A model generated the notes under the pieces. The model ran no database searches, was not told the DNA's origin, and worked only from the letters and a program-made list of their open reading frames with translations. Below, in pieces: positions 7,591-10,292 of a stretch of DNA of 10,292 bases. The stretch comes from an uncultured Bacilli bacterium (GTDB taxonomy: Bacteria; Bacillota_I; Bacilli_A; ML615J-28; CAG-698), in assembly GCA_947627395.1 (NCBI GenBank), contig CANQVW010000051.1:1-10292 (forward strand). The letters are read 5' to 3'. Position numbers and translations under genes: made by a program. How positions within the stretch are numbered: position 1 is the first letter of the stretch; every line of letters begins with the position of its first letter.

Positions 7591-7620
7591 TATCTCTATT
7601 TTTTTATAAAAATAGAGATA
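7591..7620. repeat. Perfect 13-bp inverted repeat between divergent promoters
   Basis: The arm TATCTCTATTTTT (7591-7603) is exactly complementary to 7608-7620, with a four-base loop. It lies seven bases upstream of the plus-strand -35 box and about 70 bases from the minus-strand -35. No transcribed gene points into it from either side, so it does not look like an ordinary terminator. An operator shared by the two divergent genes is possible. Nothing else is evident in the rest of the 7465-7680 gap beyond the two promoters. Confidence 0.6.
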
Positions 7621-7626
7621 GAAAAC

Positions 7627-7655
7627 GTGACAAATGCATAAGAATATGTTATGAT
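7627..7655 (+). promoter_or_regulatory. Promoter of the DUF218/YdcF-like gene
   Basis: GTGACA (-35, 7627-7632), a 17-base spacer and TATGAT (-10, 7650-7655), preceded by TG (TGTTATGAT), form a strong extended -10 promoter. The ATG is 25 bases beyond the -10. AAAGGAG at 7668-7674 is six bases before the ATG. Confidence 0.75.
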
Positions 7656-7680
7656 AATATTTGTATGAAAGGAGTATAAA

Positions 7681-8145
7681 ATGAAAATTGCCATCATTTT
7701 GGGGTATTGGTTAAAAGATAATGGAGAAATTGATACACCATTAAAAGAAAGATTAGATATGACGCTGAATCTTTATTTAGAGTATCATCCTGAAAAAATT
7801 ATTGTTAGTGGAGGAATCGCAAACAAAAAAGCGAATGTAAGTGAAGCAAGTAAAATGAAGGAATATTTAGTTTTACATGGAATCCCTGAAGATCGAATTC
7901 TTTTAGAAGATCAATCTAGATCCACCTATGAAAATGCAAAATTCTCTGTACCCATTGCTTTAAAGTATCATCCTGATACGATTATTCTTTGTACATCTAT
8001 AGATCATATTGCAAGACAACCTTATAATACCATTCAATATTTCTCTGATTGGATAAATGAAGTTGACCCACGTCTTCCTGAAGAAGAAAAGAAAAACAAA
8101 AGAATTCAAAAAAATATTCACTTTATTGTATATTCAAATTGTTAA
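7681..8145 (+). CDS. DUF218/YdcF-like domain protein
   Basis: The 154-residue protein belongs to the DUF218 (YdcF/SanA/ElyC-like) superfamily, which has a Rossmann-like fold. Several members bind nucleotides or are linked to envelope biogenesis, but the reaction is generally unknown. Family marks are ILGYW at 6-10, an arginine near 24 in the first helix, IIVSGG at 40-45, the SEA motif at 54-56 with E55, and GIPEDRILLED followed by SRSTYENA at 67-86. An SIDHIARQ segment at 96-103 has H99 and R102. Unlike SanA or ElyC there is no N-terminal membrane segment, so this is probably a cytosolic single-domain version. It stands alone as a single-gene transcription unit between its own promoter and a terminator. 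Biochemical activity is not predicted. Confidence 0.88.
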   Translation: MKIAIILGYWLKDNGEIDTPLKERLDMTLNLYLEYHPEKIIVSGGIANKKANVSEASKMKEYLVLHGIPEDRILLEDQSRSTYENAKFSVPIALKYHPDTIILCTSIDHIARQPYNTIQYFSDWINEVDPRLPEEEKKNKRIQKNIHFIVYSNC

Positions 8146-8183
8146 AAAGAGCAAATGCCTAAATAGGGCAAATGCTCTTTTTT
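8146..8183 (+). terminator. Rho-independent terminator, probably bidirectional
   Basis: The stem begins immediately after the DUF218 TAA. AAAGAGCA/TGCTCTTT (8 bp) and TGCC/GGCA (4 bp) are separated by an A·A internal mismatch of two bases, and TTTTTT ends the plus strand. Read on the minus strand the same hairpin is followed by TTTTT, so it could also end transcription arriving from the winged-helix ORF on the right. Confidence 0.85.
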
Positions 8184-8224
8184 AATTCAATGCAGTAATT
8201 AAATTAAAAATTTAATGTACTGTA

Positions 8225-8428
8225 TTACATATCTTGTATTAATACATAATATGTATTTTTCCCAGTACCAACTTTTTTAATAACTTTTTCATTGATTAAT
8301 TCAGATAAAATAACCTTTGATCTTGTGGAAGAAACATTAAATAATTTATCAATGGTTTCTCTTTTTATTGTTCCGTTTTCATTAATAGCGTAAAGAATAA
8401 ACACTTTTATTCGTTGTGACAAAGACAA
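8225..8428 (-). CDS. Winged helix-turn-helix domain ORF, possible C-terminal gene remnant
   Basis: The 67 residues form a compact winged-helix domain. A first helix (SQRIKVFILYAINENG) is followed by a helix-turn-helix (TIKRETIDKLFNV, then SSTRSKVILSELINE) and a wing ending KVGTGKNTYYVL. This pattern resembles the C-terminal DNA-binding domain of AlbA_2/AAA_4-type or Fic-type proteins more than a full regulator. There is no ATG. The only start is TTG without a ribosome binding site, four codons after an in-frame TGA. That suggests the surviving tail of a larger gene, although a short DNA-binding protein cannot be excluded. It lies downstream of the terminator of the split ATPase. Confidence 0.5.
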   Translation of the reverse strand: MSLSQRIKVFILYAINENGTIKRETIDKLFNVSSTRSKVILSELINEKVIKKVGTGKNTYYVLIQDM

Positions 8429-8475
8429 GTTTTTAATTCAAGCAATTAATACTATAAATCTTTCTTTTTTAAATT

Positions 8476-8539
8476 AAAAAAAAGTAGATATCCTTGCTAT
8501 CATAATTGTTCTGTGAAAACTAGAACGGAATATCTACTT
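8476..8539 (-). terminator. Nested-hairpin terminator after the AAA/DUF4143 gene
   Basis: On the minus strand, AAGTAGATAT(T)CC (8527-8539) pairs with GGATATCTACTT (8482-8493) as a 12-bp stem with one bulged base, followed by eight T residues. Inside the loop, GTTCT/AGAAC (8522-8526 with 8508-8512) makes a second small hairpin. Looser A/T-rich similarity extends both arms outwards (AAATTAAAAAA at about 8471 and its complement ending about 8553). The remainder of the 8429-8561 gap shows no gene. Confidence 0.65.
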
Positions 8540-8561
8540 ATGTTTTTTAATTTTATTTATT

Positions 8562-9182
8562 TTATAATTCTAAACTATTGGGATTTAGTAAGAAATCTAA
8601 AATATTGATAATCAAATAACCTTTTTCATTATGCCATGGTGCAATATTATCTTCAACAACAATTACTTTTTTAAATGAATCTCTAATTCTATTGAATGAT
8701 TCTTGCTCTTGAAACATTTTATCTACATTAGATATGGAATATGCTGATTGAATGTAATAACGTTGACTGCCTTTATTGCATACAAAGTCAACTTCTAATA
8801 AATGAATGGTGTTTTGTCCATGATTATTTTTTGTATATTTTTCAACAACACCAACATCTACATTAAAACCACGGATAATTAATTCATTATATAGAATATT
8901 TTCCATGGCATGTGTTGGTTCAACCTGTCTAAAGTTTAACCTGGCATTACGTAAACCAATATCTTCAAAATAATATTTAAATGGTGAGCCAATATATTTT
9001 TTACCTTTTATATCATATCTTTGTGCTTTTGAAATAATAAATGCATCCACAAGATATTCTATATAAGTAGAAATTGTATTTGCATTGGTTTTAATTGAGC
9101 GAGACATAAAACTATTTGCAAGCTTTGTAGGGTTGGTCAATGTTGATGTATTAGATGATAATATATCAACTAAAGTATTCAT
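8562..9182 (-). CDS. C-terminal half (DUF4143) of a frameshifted AAA ATPase
   Basis: This 206-residue ORF is the second half of an AAA_14-DUF4143 protein, a family of about 400-430 residues whose role is unclear. A winged-helix-like linker (LTNPTKLANSF, around 15-25) precedes the DUF4143 part. That part includes KYYFEDIGLRNARL (69-82), the conserved HAMEN-x4-NEL (91-101) and a restriction-nuclease-like core, EVDF at 130-133 followed by RYYIQ at 141-145. The ATG at 9180-9182 has no ribosome binding site. The frame is open upstream for about 18 more codons encoding TYLKDIIERH, the expected continuation of the preceding ORF. It is therefore unlikely to be an independent gene and, as read here, would not be efficiently made. 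Confidence 0.85.
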   Translation of the reverse strand: MNTLVDILSSNTSTLTNPTKLANSFMSRSIKTNANTISTYIEYLVDAFIISKAQRYDIKGKKYIGSPFKYYFEDIGLRNARLNFRQVEPTHAMENILYNELIIRGFNVDVGVVEKYTKNNHGQNTIHLLEVDFVCNKGSQRYYIQSAYSISNVDKMFQEQESFNRIRDSFKKVIVVEDNIAPWHNEKGYLIINILDFLLNPNSLEL

Positions 9183-9223
9183 AACTATATCTTTTTTTAA
9201 GTTATGTCGCTCTATAATATCTT

Positions 9224-9850
9224 TTAAATAAGTATTTTTAAAAAGGTTATTAAATATTTTATTTTCTCTTCTGGAGTTTTGATTGTTGTTACAAATGGTA
9301 GCCCACCATAAAGTGAATATTCTCGATATCCTGTATATGAATCCGATGGATAAATAGACATAAATTCCATAAATGATAAAGGATACACTCTAATTTCATC
9401 ACCACGCCCTCTAAATTCTGTTAATACATCTGAAGATAAGAATTTAGAATTGCTCCCCGTGATATATACATCAACATTTCTACGTTTTAATAAACTATTA
9501 AGAATGCCATATAATTTTATCATTCCTTGATTTTGATATTCTTCTTTGGTGATAGCAAGTTGTGCTTCATCTAAAAGAATATAAAATTCATCTTTATCGT
9601 TTTTTATCTTTGATTTTAGAAACTTGGAAAGATTCGATGGATCTCTATATTCTTCATTTTCATCCTCCTCTAAAGATAGGGTAATAATATGATCACTTGG
9701 AACACCATTATCTAACAAGTATTTTCGAAATAATTCAAAAAGTAAATAACTTTTTCCACATCTTCTTATACCCGTAATGATTTTAATCATGCCGTTAAAT
9801 TGTTTATTGATGAGTTGATTTAAATATAATTCTCTTTTAATTTCTTTCAT
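9224..9850 (-). CDS. N-terminal half (AAA_14 ATPase domain) of a frameshifted AAA-DUF4143 protein
   Basis: The 208-residue ORF holds the complete AAA ATPase domain. Walker A is GIRRCGKS (27-34), Walker B FYILLDEAQ (89-97), a sensor-like strand ends ITGSNS (130-135), and the conserved FRGRGDE lies at 146-152. The family hallmark YGGLP is at 181-185. It ends abruptly with FLKILI and TAA, where relatives continue with the TYLKDIIERH helix and DUF4143. The continuation is found in the -1 frame. One extra base in the TTTTTAAAAA run (9235-9244) gives a single protein of about 429 residues. The ATG is supported by AGAGG at 9857-9861 and an upstream promoter. These proteins are frequent in anaerobic bacteria and archaea, and no function is established. 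Confidence 0.9.
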   Translation of the reverse strand: MKEIKRELYLNQLINKQFNGMIKIITGIRRCGKSYLLFELFRKYLLDNGVPSDHIITLSLEEDENEEYRDPSNLSKFLKSKIKNDKDEFYILLDEAQLAITKEEYQNQGMIKLYGILNSLLKRRNVDVYITGSNSKFLSSDVLTEFRGRGDEIRVYPLSFMEFMSIYPSDSYTGYREYSLYGGLPFVTTIKTPEEKIKYLITFLKILI

Positions 9851-9898
9851 AGAATACCTCTATTTAGTTTTTTACGTTAACCGAGTTTTTACAAAATA

Positions 9899-9927
9899 AG
9901 TATATCATAATTTAATAATTTAAACAA
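9899..9927 (-). promoter_or_regulatory. Promoter of the AAA-DUF4143 gene (extended -10)
   Basis: TGATATACT on the minus strand gives TG-n-TATACT (-10 at 9899-9904). The -35 position at 17-base spacing is TTGTTT (9922-9927), a weak match. The leader to the ATG is about 48 bases and contains a GTTAAC palindrome and the AGAGG site. Confidence 0.5.
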
Positions 9928-10004
9928 AAATCAATAAACAAATATAAAAAATTATATCACGTTATTATTTAATTTTTCCATTTTTTCTATTTTTAAAGAT
10001 AGAT

Positions 10005-10060
10005 AAAAAAACAGACTGATGACATTTTTCAGTAGAATTTTTGACAAGTGGTCAGTCAAT
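10005..10060 (-). terminator. Second, weaker terminator-like hairpin downstream of the tRNA genes
   Basis: On the minus strand GACTGA (10052-10057) can pair with TCAGTC (10014-10019), with two further weak pairs, a loop of about 30 bases and seven T residues after the stem. The 14 bases AAAAAACAGACTGA at its end recur exactly in the stronger terminator at 10099-10112. It may be a back-up terminator or a decayed duplicate. Otherwise the 9851-10151 gap contains only the ATPase promoter and this pair of hairpins. Confidence 0.35.
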
Positions 10061-10098
10061 AAAATTTTCAACAATGACTTTTTATAACTTTGTTAATC

Positions 10099-10139
10099 AA
10101 AAAACAGACTGACAATTCATAATCAATTTGTCAATCTGT
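10099..10139 (-). terminator. Rho-independent terminator of the tRNA-Phe/tRNA-Ser unit
   Basis: ACAGATTGACAA (10128-10139, minus) pairs with TTGTCAGTCTGT (10104-10115) as a 12-bp stem with one G·U pair, a 12-base loop and six T residues. It starts 12 bases after the tRNA-Ser CCA end. Confidence 0.9.
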
Positions 10140-10151
10140 CTAATATACTAA

Positions 10152-10242
10152 TGGCGGAGAAAGAGGGATTCGAACCCCCGCGGCTGTTACACCCTGTCGG
10201 TTTTCAAGACCGATCCCTTCAGCCAGACTTGGGTATTTCTCC
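10152..10242 (-). tRNA. tRNA-Ser(UGA)
   Basis: This is a 91-base class II tRNA with encoded CCA (10152-10154) and discriminator G. The acceptor stem GGAGAAA (10236-10242) pairs with TTTCTCC (10156-10162). The anticodon loop CTTGAAA shows TGA at 10204-10206, decoding UCA-type serine codons. A long variable arm lies between the anticodon stem and the T arm (GGGGGTTCGAATCCC), as expected for tRNA-Ser. It is the last gene of a minus-strand tRNA unit. Confidence 0.95.
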
Positions 10243-10247
10243 AAACA

Positions 10248-10292
10248 TGGTGGCCCAGGGCGGAATCGAACCGCCGACACAAGGATTTTCAG
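10248..10292 (-). tRNA. tRNA-Phe(GAA), 5' part beyond the window edge
   Basis: Only the 3' 45 bases are present. They comprise the anticodon loop CTGAAAA (anticodon GAA), the T arm GGCGG-TTCGATT-CCGCC, the acceptor 3' strand CTGGGCC, discriminator A and encoded CCA. The stretch from the loop to the T arm closely resembles Bacillus-type tRNA-Phe. Five bases separate it from tRNA-Ser, so both are probably cut from one transcript. Confidence 0.92.

Noticed and set aside
9961..10140. CRISPR array suggested by repeated TGAC/CAGACTGA motifs
   Set aside because: The motifs are only partly alike, unevenly spaced, and explained by hairpin arms. There are no regular repeats and spacers and no cas genes nearby.

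Overview
The window comes from an AT-rich, Gram-positive-type anaerobe, most plausibly a gut Bacillota of the Erysipelotrichia type. This is inferred from base composition, strong AAGGAG-type ribosome binding sites, a Hnd/Hyd-type electron-bifurcating hydrogenase operon, an InlB-repeat lipoprotein and an AAA-DUF4143 ATPase. TGA ends several genes that are otherwise intact, so the mycoplasma code does not apply. The species cannot be named from this window.

Layout. Positions 1-3485 (minus strand) hold a compact operon of five genes, read from right to left. They are an HndA/NuoE-like 2Fe-2S subunit, a DRTGG-domain protein, a small GHKL ATPase, an HndB-like thioredoxin-fold ferredoxin, and an HndC/HydB (NuoF-like) flavoprotein. 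The catalytic [FeFe] hydrogenase subunit (HndD/HydA) would be expected beyond the left edge. An extended -10 promoter lies before hndA. Positions 3679-7522 (minus) hold a promoter, a lipoprotein with InlB B-repeats, and a 900-residue Tyr/Asp/Glu-rich ORF. The two ORFs read as one protein of about 1248 residues interrupted at a GGGG run, and a hairpin terminator follows. Positions 7591-8183 (plus) hold a perfect hairpin, a promoter, a DUF218/YdcF-like gene and a probably bidirectional terminator. Positions 8225-9927 (minus) hold a winged-helix fragment, a structured terminator, and an AAA ATPase with DUF4143 that is also split by a one-base frameshift. Positions 9851-10292 (minus) hold a gene-free stretch with two terminator-like hairpins, then tRNA-Ser(UGA) and a partial tRNA-Phe(GAA).

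How the genes work together. The left operon encodes the NAD(P)H- and ferredoxin-handling part of a hydrogenase that couples H2 evolution or uptake to NAD(H) and ferredoxin. Two accessory proteins, GHKL and DRTGG, are translationally coupled into it. The remaining genes are unrelated accessory functions: surface protein, DUF218 enzyme, and ATPase.

Three reading frames are broken in 10 kb. Two are restored by one added base in a short homopolymer run. The third, hndC, stops exactly at the codon expected for the last cysteine of a 4Fe-4S motif. Read or assembly error, slippage-based variation and real gene decay all remain possible.
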